Positions 1-7,686 of a stretch of DNA of 64,000 nucleotides are shown here, in pieces (the stretch's first letter is position 1; every line of letters begins with the position of its first letter). This stretch comes from Candidatus Pullilachnospira intestinigallinarum (lineage in GTDB: Bacteria > Bacillota > Clostridia > Lachnospirales > Lachnospiraceae). Position numbers and translations under genes: made by a program. The notes below the pieces were generated by a model that was not told the origin of the DNA, did no database searches, and was given only the letters and a program-made list of their open reading frames with translations. The DNA lies in contig DVIN01000043.1 in NCBI GenBank assembly GCA_018711275.1, positions 1 through 64,000 of the forward strand. Reading direction: 5' to 3'.

Positions 1-843
1 TTTGGAATCCGCTCCCTCTACATGACGGCATTTTCCGTGGCTGTCTGTGTGCTGACAGAATTTCTGTGGCAGAAGCTGACGAAAAAGCCGGTGACGGCAG
101 GGGACTTCAGCGCGGTGGTGACCGGTATGCTGCTGGCCTTTAACCTGCCGGTGACTACCCCTCTGTGGGTAATCGGCGCTTCCGCGGTCTTTGCCATCCT
201 GGTGGTGAAGCAGATGTTTGGCGGAATCGGAAACAACTTCGCAAATCCGGCGCTGATGGGACGGCTGCTGATCATGGTGGCCTGGCCTCAGACCGTGATG
301 CAGTACGCGGCGCCGGTGACGGTGCAGCAGACGGATGCGGTGGCATCTGCCACAGTGCTGGGAGCCATGAAAAATGGCGCGGAGAGTGCGTACAGTTACT
401 GGCAGATGTTTATCGGCGAGATGCCGGGGGCTATTGGAGAGACCAGCAAGCTGCTGCTTCTGGTGGGATTTGTCTATCTGTGCTATAAGGGCGCGGTAAA
501 TATCGAGGCGGCGCTGACCTATATCGCCACAGTGACCATTCTGACCTTTGTGTTCGGCCCCTCCGGGCTGTTTACCGGCGATATTCTGGGAAATCTTCTG
601 GGCGGAGGACTGATCCTGGGCGGCTGCTATATGCTGACGGATTATGTGTTCGTTTCCCGGAAAGGAAAGATTCTTTACGCCATTGTGGCCGGGGCAATTA
701 CGGCGGCCATCCGGATTTTCAGTCTCTATCCCGAAGGAATCTGCTTCGGAATTCTGACAGCCAACTGTCTGGCGGGGCTGATGGCGTTTCTTTATAAGAA
801 GCATGTCTATGGGGTTTCTTCTCAGAAGAAACAGGGTGCGTGA
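1..843 (+). CDS. rnfD: Rnf-type electron transport complex subunit D (5' end outside window)
   Basis: This is the membrane flavoprotein subunit of a ferredoxin:NAD+ oxidoreductase (Rnf) or NqrB-like complex. The frame is open from base 1, so the start lies upstream; 280 residues are visible, against about 310-320 in the family, so only the first few dozen residues are missing. Several hydrophobic segments and the family stretch GGIGNNFANPALMGR are present. The motif DAVASAT (threonine at visible residue about 118) matches the position where RnfD/NqrB carries covalent FMN. An RnfG-like and an RnfE-like gene follow on the same strand, and apbE, the flavin transferase, lies 3.8 kb downstream. 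The family is confident; whether the complex is a true Rnf is open because the next two genes are atypical. Confidence 0.88.
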   Translation, partial: FGIRSLYMTAFSVAVCVLTEFLWQKLTKKPVTAGDFSAVVTGMLLAFNLPVTTPLWVIGASAVFAILVVKQMFGGIGNNFANPALMGRLLIMVAWPQTVMQYAAPVTVQQTDAVASATVLGAMKNGAESAYSYWQMFIGEMPGAIGETSKLLLLVGFVYLCYKGAVNIEAALTYIATVTILTFVFGPSGLFTGDILGNLLGGGLILGGCYMLTDYVFVSRKGKILYAIVAGAITAAIRIFSLYPEGICFGILTANCLAGLMAFLYKKHVYGVSSQKKQGA

Positions 844-931
844 CACCATGAGAACTGTGGGATCAGAGAAGGCGGATGGCTGAGATGGAAGCATCCCCTG
901 ATGAGCCTGCGGCATAAGGAGGAAAAATGGA

Positions 932-2284
932 ATGATGAATAAGGATGTAAAAGGAATTCTCGCGTTGGTGGTGGTAACCGCCCTGTCTTTCGGTGTGATT
1001 TTCGGCACCGGGAAGCTGACAAAGGATGGCGGCGAAGCAACTGGAGAAAATACGGGAACCGTTCAGGCTGAATTGGATGTTTCCGGAGCGGAAAATATTG
1101 AGAAGGCGGTTCAGATGGACGATGGTTCCTATGTGGTGTCCGTAAAAGCAGCTGGATACGGCGGAGATATCCACATGGACGTAACCTTTGATGAATCTGG
1201 AAAGGTGATCAACAGCCTGGCAGTGACGGAGCAGTCAGAGACGGAGAATCTGGGAGCAAAGATTGCGGAGGAGGAATTCCTTTCCCAGTTTTCCGGTATT
1301 GAGGCTCCCGTATACCTTCCGGGTATGACGCTGGAGACCGGCGAAGAGCAGACAGAGAGCGAGGAACCTCAGGCAGATCCGCTGGACGGGGCAGTCTATG
1401 CGGACGGTACTTACGAAGCCAAAGCAGATGCGCCGGATGACAACGGGTTCACGGAGCAGGTGACCATGACGGTGGAAAACGGAAAGATCACCCAGATGAA
1501 CTGGGACAGCATTTCTGAGGATGGAACGAAGAAGAGTGACCTGGCAAAGAACGGCGAGTATGTGATGACCGAGGACGGCCCCAACTGGGCGGAGCAGTCC
1601 CAGGCGCTGACGGACGCGGTGATTGAGAATCAGTCTCTGGGATTCCTGACCATGGACGAGCAGACGAAAACCGACGCGGTGGCCGGTGTAAGTATTTCTG
1701 TGGGAAGCTTTGAGCAGCTGGCCCGCCAGTGTATGGAAGAGGCAGCCGGAATTTCCCAGGCTCTGACTCTTACAGACGGTACTTACGAAGCCAAAGCAGA
1801 TGCGCCGGATGACAACGGGTTCACGGAGCAGGTGACCATGACGGTGGAAAATGGAAAGATCACCCAGATGAACTGGGACAGCATTTCCGAGGATGGAACA
1901 AAGAAGAGTGATCTGGCAAAGAACGGCGAGTATGTGATGACCGAGGATGGCCCCAACTGGGCGGAGCAGTCCCAGGCGCTGACGGACGCGGTGATTGAAC
2001 ATCAGTCTCTGGATTTCCTGACCATGGACGAGCAGACAAAGACAGATGCGGTGGCCGGTGTAAGTATTTCCGTGGGAAGCTTCGCGGATCTGGCACAGCA
2101 GTGTATCCGGCAGGCCGGCGGTGAGACGGCTGTGGCGAATACAGAGGGAAGCGCAGATACTTCCGGCGAAACTACCCGGAATCCGGGAACCGAGATTGAC
2201 GCCGTGTCCGGCGCAACCATTTCCTCTACAGCGGTGGTGACCGGAATCAATGAGGCCTACGAATTTCTGCAGAGCGCGAAATAA
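932..2284 (+). CDS. RnfG-like FMN-binding protein with inserted tandem repeats
   Basis: A 450-residue protein anchored by one N-terminal membrane segment (about residues 9-27). Residues 47-130 resemble the first half of an RnfG/FMN-binding domain. The second half, with the covalent-FMN motif DAVSGATISS (threonine about 429), appears only at the C-terminus. Between them lie two nearly identical blocks, residues 158-261 and 282-385, each starting DGTYEAKADAPDDNG and ending DAVAGVSISVGSF. The block ends resemble the FMN motif, but AGVS replaces SGAT, so they probably do not bind flavin covalently. AGGAGG lies 9 nt before the chosen ATG. Normal RnfG is about 200 residues. It probably relays electrons outside the membrane next to RnfD; the job of the inserts is unknown. 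Confidence 0.82.
   Translation: MMNKDVKGILALVVVTALSFGVIFGTGKLTKDGGEATGENTGTVQAELDVSGAENIEKAVQMDDGSYVVSVKAAGYGGDIHMDVTFDESGKVINSLAVTEQSETENLGAKIAEEEFLSQFSGIEAPVYLPGMTLETGEEQTESEEPQADPLDGAVYADGTYEAKADAPDDNGFTEQVTMTVENGKITQMNWDSISEDGTKKSDLAKNGEYVMTEDGPNWAEQSQALTDAVIENQSLGFLTMDEQTKTDAVAGVSISVGSFEQLARQCMEEAAGISQALTLTDGTYEAKADAPDDNGFTEQVTMTVENGKITQMNWDSISEDGTKKSDLAKNGEYVMTEDGPNWAEQSQALTDAVIEHQSLDFLTMDEQTKTDAVAGVSISVGSFADLAQQCIRQAGGETAVANTEGSADTSGETTRNPGTEIDAVSGATISSTAVVTGINEAYEFLQSAK
1403..2086 (+). repeat. Two 312-bp near-identical direct repeats inside the rnfG-like gene
   Basis: Bases 1403-1714 and 1775-2086 are about 96% identical by eye, with a 372-bp offset and the reading frame kept. Most differences are synonymous third-position changes, so the duplication is recent or kept alike by recombination. 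Confidence 0.9.
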
Positions 2285-2338
2285 TCAAATTGCTGACGGT
2301 GACGCTCTGTGAAGAATGATAGAAAGGTTGGACGCGTA

Positions 2339-3106
2339 ATGAAGATAAAATATCCTGCAGGGGCGGCGGCCCTGGCCATGGTTCTGTTTTCCGGCACCAT
2401 GACGGAAGCATTTGCAGCCGGTATCCTGGTGCTGGCTGTGCTGGTATTTGCGGAATTTCTCAAAAACCTTCTGAAGCCCCGTCTGGTGAAGTGGAGCCTG
2501 TGGGCCTGTGTGCTGATCGCCTCCGGCGCGGTGAGCGCCTGCGCCTTTAAATGGGCCTGGTATGCGCTGGCCTGGGAAATGGCACCCATCCTCTGGGTGA
2601 TGACCTTTGCGGTGGGCCTTCTGGCGGCGCTTCAGGTATTGAAATGGGACATGGAAGCGGATTACGGAGAAATGTTCTGGCAGACGGCCATACTCTGGTT
2701 TTTCTGGATTCTGCTGGCATCTGTCCGTGAGTTTGCGGCTTTCGGAAATCTGGCCGGCAATCATCTGGCAGATCTGGACTTTATGTCCTCAAAATTCGGA
2801 GCTCCCATCTTCGGTTTTCTTACCGGAGGACTGGCCCTGGCTTTTGCCAACGGCGTGCTGAAAACCTCCATGCCGAAAGGAGAATCCCTGTTTATTATGG
2901 TGCCCGCTGTGATTTTCGCTCAGCCCTATGTGCTGGATTCTCTTCCCGAGATGGCAGGACTGGTGATTACCATCACCGTGCCGCTGATTCTGTTCTGGTC
3001 TGTGCGGCACTATCTCCGGTTTTCCCAGCCGGGGAGAGCCTACCGGAATCTGCCGGTGGAGATGCTGTCTATGGGGCTGATTTATATGATCCTCAGCATC
3101 TACTGA
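2339..3106 (+). CDS. Divergent RnfE/RnfA-like membrane protein
   Basis: A 255-residue, very hydrophobic protein with about six membrane segments. The layout, a VREFAAFGNLAG segment resembling the REILG.G motif of RnfE, and its place straight after rnfD and rnfG point to the RnfA/RnfE (NqrD/NqrE) fold. Canonical members hold a membrane [2Fe-2S] cluster with cysteines in an early CP motif and an NC motif; neither motif is seen here. The start at 2339 gives a normal first membrane segment and has AAAGG upstream; a GTG at 2309 is an alternative with no ribosome site. A strong terminator follows, so the operon ends here. Fold assignment is moderate; function is inferred from context. Confidence 0.6.
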   Translation: MKIKYPAGAAALAMVLFSGTMTEAFAAGILVLAVLVFAEFLKNLLKPRLVKWSLWACVLIASGAVSACAFKWAWYALAWEMAPILWVMTFAVGLLAALQVLKWDMEADYGEMFWQTAILWFFWILLASVREFAAFGNLAGNHLADLDFMSSKFGAPIFGFLTGGLALAFANGVLKTSMPKGESLFIMVPAVIFAQPYVLDSLPEMAGLVITITVPLILFWSVRHYLRFSQPGRAYRNLPVEMLSMGLIYMILSIY

Positions 3107-3142
3107 GTAATCTGTGAAACAGGGTAAAGGGTAAACAACAGG

Positions 3143-3202
3143 CAGCTTTGCGGATATTTGAAAGCGGTCGGGAGACCGGGATTTCCGCAAAGCTGTTTTT
3201 TT
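3143..3202 (+). terminator. Intrinsic terminator after the Rnf-like operon
   Basis: CAGCTTTGCGGA pairs with TCCGCAAAGCTG and is followed by a run of seven T. Confidence 0.9.
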
Positions 3203-3229
3203 AAACGGATAACAAAATCTATTTTTCTC

Positions 3230-3258
3230 TTGCAAAGTACATTCCTGTATTATATACT
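3230..3258 (+). promoter_or_regulatory. Sigma-A-type promoter for the Rpn remnant
   Basis: TTGCAA, a 17-nt spacer and TATACT. It would give a leader of roughly 450 nt before the Rpn start codon. Confidence 0.65.
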
Positions 3259-3664
3259 TTCTTTATACTTATTCGGAGCAATGTTCGATTGCTCTGGCGG
3301 AAGGCCATTCAAAGGTCTCCGCGTCTACAGTTTCTATGGAATATGACCGTTCGGTCGAAAAATCACCTGTTAAATGTTGACAATGAAATCGCAGAGATGA
3401 CGGGGATGTGTGGGAAAAGACATTGCATTCTGGTTGGCTTGATATGCAGAAACGAAACCAGGATAAAAAATACCTTGTCTTTTGAATAGTAAATTGCTAC
3501 ACTTGTTTTATAAAAGAAAGCTATGGACGGAATCGGGGAAAGTACAGGAAGTGTTCGTGTGCTATTCCCGGTTTCCGGACAAAAAGCTGCAGGTGAAGTC
3601 AGTTTTTCATGTATTCTCGGAACGATCTCTGGGAGGATTTCCCAAAGGGTCAGGGAAACCGGAA
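3259..3664 (+). other. Long AT-richer leader without a convincing gene
   Basis: The stretch from the terminator at 3202 to the Rpn start at 3713 holds the promoter above, some short open frames without ribosome sites or family resemblance, and one copy of a short dispersed repeat (3665-3688). I see no RNA family I recognise. Confidence 0.4.
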
Positions 3665-3688
3665 GGATCCCTTAATGGCCATGCGGCC
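3665..3688 (+). repeat. Dispersed GGATCC...TGGCCATGCGGCC element, copy A
   Basis: A 24-bp sequence that recurs at 31054, 55072 and 55120. It has a partly palindromic core (GGCCATGCGGCC) and sits 25 nt before the Rpn start codon. Confidence 0.6.
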
Positions 3689-3712
3689 CTATATTAAGGA
3701 AAGGAGAAGTAC

Positions 3713-4675
3713 ATGAAAGACATTGGGAAGGACAGTGGTAAAGGAAAACGGGAAAATACAGACAGAATACGGAACACCAGACCCAAGGACAGCGGAGCAA
3801 AGCTGATTTTTGACAATCACATTTTATGCGCGCAGTTTTTGCGGGGATATACCGATGTGGATCTGCTGAAGGATGTACAGGCGGAAGATATTGAGGATAT
3901 CACGGAGCGTTTCCTGTGGATGTGGCAGGAAGGACGGGATTCCGATTCCGTCAAGAAAATCCGGCTGAAAGGGATCCCGGGCGTGGAGACTCTGTTTCTG
4001 ATTGTGCTGATTGAGCATCAGTCAAAGGTGGATCATGACATGCCCTTCCGGATGCTGCGTTATATCGTCCAGGTACTGACGGATTATGCCCAGGAGCAGG
4101 AAGAAAAGAAAAAGGGGATCACCAAGACCAAAGGGTTCCGCTACCCGCCAATTCTGCCGGTGGTATTCTATGACGGTCCGGGAAAGTGGACGGCAGAGAC
4201 CAGCTTTCGCAAGAAAGTGTATCTGAATGAGATACTGGGAGAATACATTCCGGATTTTCAGTGCCTGGTGGTGCCGTTGTCACAGTATTCGGCCCGGGAG
4301 CTGGTGGAGAAGGGGGATGAACTTTCTCTCTTTATGTTGATTGACCAGCTGCGGAGCGCGTAGGATTTCCATAAGATTGGGAAGCTGCCGGAGGAATATC
4401 TGGAAACGATCCGGCTGGAATCTCCGGAGTCGGTGCTGGAACTGTTGGGTAAGATTCTGTCTGTGCTGCTTTTGCGGATGAATGTTCCGAAGGAGGAAGT
4501 GGAGGAGTTCACTGACCGCATAGAACGGAGGGATTTTACGGTGTTGTTTGAGAATTTTGAGGCGTATGACGTGCAGGAGACACGGAGGGTCAGCAGAGCA
4601 GAATTTCTTATAGAAATATTGGAAGATATCGGTCCGGTACCGGAGGAGGTCAAAACCCGGATTTTACCCGAATCA
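3713..4675 (+). pseudogene. Rpn-family PD-(D/E)XK nuclease/transposase, broken by nonsense codon and 3' truncation
   Basis: The first 216 codons encode an Rpn-type recombination-promoting nuclease domain, including the catalytic-region signature IEHQSKVDHDMPFRMLRY (about residues 99-116). A TAG at 4361-4363 interrupts the frame, but the same frame goes on as typical Rpn C-terminal sequence (DFHKIGKLPEEYL onward) to about base 4666. The flanking text suggests a CAG (Gln) to TAG change. The usual last few dozen residues are then missing: the frame runs into the 3' end of apbE, which is read from the other strand. AAGGAAAGGAG precedes the ATG. A shortened N-terminal nuclease domain could still be made, but the gene looks decayed. 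Confidence 0.8.
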
Positions 4676-5797
4676 ATCCCCCCGGGGAAATCCGCTGCTG
4701 TAATGCAGCGCATTATCCTCCGTGATAAACATGGCTTCCACATCCTCCATGCTTTCAATCAGCTTCATGCCTTCCTCCAGTCCCAGAGCGAAGCAGGTGG
4801 TGCTGAGTCCGTCTCCATCGGTGGATTCCTCAGAGAGAATCGTTACGGCCACCAGATTATTTTCACAGGGATATCCGGTGGCAGGATCCAGGATGTGGTG
4901 GTACAGCCGGCCGTCCTGCTCAAAATATCTTTCATAAATCCCGGAGGATACCACCGAAAGATCCGAAACCTCAATGGTGGCAATGGTCTCATTCCGGTCT
5001 GCGAATGGCCGCTGCAGCCCCACCCGGAAAGGAGTTCCATCCGGCCGGGAGCCCACGCAGAGGACATTTCCCCCCAGATTGATAATAGCGCTTTCCACTC
5101 CGTTTTCCAGAAGATAGTCCTTTAGCCGGTCCGCGATGTAGCCTTTGGCGATGGCGCCCAGATCCAGCTGCATTCCTTCCTTCTGAAAAGTGAGATCCTG
5201 ACCATCCAGCGTCACATCCTGATAATCCACCAGCGGCAGCGCCGCCTGAATCAAGCTGTCCTCCGGAACGGAGGGATTATCGGAGGTGAAATCCCACAGG
5301 GAGGAAACCGGTCCGATGGCGATGTCAAAACGTCCGCCGGAAAGCTGCCCGTATTCCAGACCCCGGCCGATCAGCTCCGCCAGTTCCGCAGAAAGGTGTG
5401 AGACGCCGTCTGCGTCCGCCAGTTCTCCATGATTCAGCTGGTACAGTTCACTGGTTTCCAGCGTCCGGCTGAACATCTGCTCATAATGATCGCACAGTTC
5501 CATACATCCTTCCAGCAGAGAGGTATCCCGGGAATCATAAATGCTGATGGTTACCACGGTGTTCAATTTGAAAGCAGTTTCCGTGATGGGATCCTGGGAG
5601 CCGGCCTGCGGATTTGTATTCTCCTGCGAAGCTGCATTTCCGGAATCCTCTGTGATGCCGGAAGATCCGTCAGACTGGGAAGTCTGGCCGGAACCGGTAT
5701 TCTGTTGTCCTCTCTGCCGCAGGGTATAGGCGCCGGCAAACAGGGCCAGCACCAGAACAAGGAAGACGGCGGCAATGATTTTTTCGCGTTTTGTCAT
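4673..5797 (-). CDS. apbE: FAD:protein FMN transferase (ApbE family)
   Basis: This enzyme attaches FMN through a phosphoester bond to the threonine of SGAT-type motifs in RnfG, RnfD and other extracytoplasmic flavoproteins, using FAD and Mg2+. The 374-residue protein has an N-terminal membrane segment (about 7-26) with no lipobox cysteine, then a polar linker rich in Gln and Ser, then the ApbE domain. Family motifs are LGAIAKGYIADRL, INLGGNVLCVG, HHILDPATGYP and DGLSTTCFALG, which hold FAD- and metal-binding residues. It faces the Rnf-like cluster, whose subunits are its expected targets. The broken Rpn gene abuts its 3' end. Confidence 0.93.
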   Translation of the reverse strand: MTKREKIIAAVFLVLVLALFAGAYTLRQRGQQNTGSGQTSQSDGSSGITEDSGNAASQENTNPQAGSQDPITETAFKLNTVVTISIYDSRDTSLLEGCMELCDHYEQMFSRTLETSELYQLNHGELADADGVSHLSAELAELIGRGLEYGQLSGGRFDIAIGPVSSLWDFTSDNPSVPEDSLIQAALPLVDYQDVTLDGQDLTFQKEGMQLDLGAIAKGYIADRLKDYLLENGVESAIINLGGNVLCVGSRPDGTPFRVGLQRPFADRNETIATIEVSDLSVVSSGIYERYFEQDGRLYHHILDPATGYPCENNLVAVTILSEESTDGDGLSTTCFALGLEEGMKLIESMEDVEAMFITEDNALHYSSGFPRGD

Positions 5798-5865
5798 GGA
5801 ATCAAGATTCTCCTGTCTCTTTTTTATGGTTTCTTACAAGGACTTCTTTTTTGAAGGCCCTCTTT

Positions 5866-7452
5866 TTAATAGGTCTCTTTTACAATTTCTTCCGGTTTTT
5901 CCCGGCAGAGGTTTTCCATCCCGTCATAGACGGAGGAGGCATGGACTTCGTCCGTCAGGGTTACCAGCGTATCACCGGCCATGATGATGGTGCGGCCTTT
6001 GGGAATCAGTTCTTCCCCATCCCGGCGAACAGCCACCAGCAGGCAATTTTCCGGCCAGGATATCATCTGAATCATTTTGTGATGGGCCGGACTTCCGTGG
6101 GACACCACAAATTCCTGAAGAACCCGTTCCCCGGTATTTTCTGTAACGTTCTCTCCCCTGCGGCGCAGCAGAGCGTCCAGCAGACTTTCATAGATGGGTC
6201 TGGATTTCAGCAGGGTAGCCACCAGATAGGCGGCGATGGATACCAGGGAGAGACTGAACATCTGACTGACGTCCCCCGTCATTTCAAAAATAAGAATAAT
6301 TCCCGTGATGGGCGCCCGCACAATAGCGGTGAAATATCCGGCCATGGCCAGCAGAACAAAATTGTTAATATAACCAGAGGGCAGTCCCAGCCACTGGCTG
6401 GCAAAAGTGGCATAAGCGCCGCCGATCAGCGCTCCCAGCACCAGCAGCGGAAAGAAGATGCCGCCGGGGGCTCCGGAACCGAAGCTTATGGAGGAAAACA
6501 ACAGTTTTCCCACAAACAGCAGAGCAAAAGACCAGAGCATCAGATTACCGGAAGCCGCTTCCATTACCAGAGCATGGCCGCTTCCCAGTATCTGTGGATA
6601 TACGATGGCCAGCACGCCTGCCAGAAGGAAAGGAATCAGCAGCCGGGTGAAGGTGTTCAGCCGGGGATTGTCCTGAATCAGAGACTGGGTTTTCAGCGTC
6701 AGCCAGTTATAGAATACCCCGGCCAGCCCCAGAAGAATTCCCAGAATGATCAGGTGCCAGTAAAACTGCGGTTCCAGCTCCTGACCAATATGAAACTGGA
6801 ACACCGGTTCAAAGCCCAGAAAGCTGGAGGAAATCAGATCTGCCGCCAGAGAAGCGGTCATGACGCAGATCAGCACGGAGACGGAAAAGTTTTTGTGAAT
6901 TTCCTCCAGGGAGAACATGACGCCGGCCAGCGGCGCGTGAAAGGCCGCGGCCAGTCCCGCGCTGGCGCCGCAGGTCAGCAGGTATTTCTCTTCCGTTTTT
7001 CCCCGGTCCATGGCCCGGGAAACCGCCTTGCCAGCCATAGCGCCCAGCTGGATGGAGGGGCCTTCCCGTCCCAGGGACAATCCGCCCAGCAGGCACAGAA
7101 ATCCGCCCGCGAATTTGGCCGGAAGAACCTTCCACCAGGTCTGATTCAGCTTGCCGGTCATTTCTCCTTCCAGCTGCGGAATGCCGGAACCGGAGATCAG
7201 AGGTTCCCACCGCAGCAGTCGGCTCACCACAAAAGCCAGAAGCGCCAGGATCAGGAACCACAGGACAAATACCAGCGGCTGCTGCCGTCCGGCGCCGATT
7301 ATGCGGTTTAACAGCTTCTGGGCCACTTCCAGAAGCAGCCGGTAGGAAAGCACCACAAATCCGGCAACAATCCCCACCAGAAGTCCTTCTCCGATGAGAA
7401 TCGTTTTCAAATGCTCCGCTCTCCAAAGCATATGAGTTGTATCCTTTTTCAT
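5866..7452 (-). CDS. clcA: ClC-family chloride channel / H+-Cl- antiporter with C-terminal TrkA-C domain
   Basis: A 528-residue membrane protein with the three ClC selectivity-filter signatures: GSGIPQLEG, GREGPSIQLGA (with the gating glutamate) and GAPGGIFFP. The EE pair in FSLEEIH matches the region of the internal proton glutamate in ClC antiporters, and a Tyr in SRPIYESLL fits the central tyrosine, so H+/Cl- exchange is more likely than a plain channel. The last 80 or so residues resemble a TrkA-C (RCK_C) ligand-binding domain, suggesting gating by a small molecule. The ATG at 7452 was chosen because AGGAGG lies 8 nt upstream. It is transcribed away from the methylase operon. Confidence 0.93.
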   Translation of the reverse strand: MKKDTTHMLWRAEHLKTILIGEGLLVGIVAGFVVLSYRLLLEVAQKLLNRIIGAGRQQPLVFVLWFLILALLAFVVSRLLRWEPLISGSGIPQLEGEMTGKLNQTWWKVLPAKFAGGFLCLLGGLSLGREGPSIQLGAMAGKAVSRAMDRGKTEEKYLLTCGASAGLAAAFHAPLAGVMFSLEEIHKNFSVSVLICVMTASLAADLISSSFLGFEPVFQFHIGQELEPQFYWHLIILGILLGLAGVFYNWLTLKTQSLIQDNPRLNTFTRLLIPFLLAGVLAIVYPQILGSGHALVMEAASGNLMLWSFALLFVGKLLFSSISFGSGAPGGIFFPLLVLGALIGGAYATFASQWLGLPSGYINNFVLLAMAGYFTAIVRAPITGIILIFEMTGDVSQMFSLSLVSIAAYLVATLLKSRPIYESLLDALLRRRGENVTENTGERVLQEFVVSHGSPAHHKMIQMISWPENCLLVAVRRDGEELIPKGRTIIMAGDTLVTLTDEVHASSVYDGMENLCREKPEEIVKETY

Positions 7453-7510
7453 CCGTATTTCCTCCTGAATATTCTGCCGGTTCCCGAGACCCGGCAGATT
7501 GACTTCTCTT

Positions 7511-7539
7511 ATTATAAGAAAGGAGACGGGAAAATTCAA
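7511..7539 (-). promoter_or_regulatory. Promoter for the ClC gene
   Basis: On the minus strand: TTGAAT (7539-7534), a 17-nt spacer and TATAAT (7516-7511), about 60 nt before the ClC start codon. Confidence 0.8.
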
Positions 7540-7596
7540 CCGTTTGCAACCCATTGAAAAATTTCCGCTGCCGTGATAACCTGTTGGTATGACCGC

Positions 7597-7655
7597 TGCA
7601 TCTGCACGGACAGATGCGGCAGAGTGGAGAATACGACGCTGTCTTTGGAGACAGC
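7597..7655 (+). promoter_or_regulatory. Two hairpins in the leader of the methylase operon
   Basis: CTGCATCTG pairs with CAGATGCGGCAG around a short loop (7597-7623), and GCTGTC pairs with GACAGC (7638-7655), just before the ribosome site of the HsdM-like gene. Neither has a T-run, so they are not terminators as they stand. Confidence 0.45.
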
Positions 7656-7686
7656 TCGCCATAAGAGAAAGACCAGGAGGAGACAG

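Noticed and set aside
5791-7311. Long open frame antisense to the ClC gene
   Set aside because: No ribosome site, protein is His/Gln/Gly-rich without family resemblance, and it mirrors a well-supported gene.
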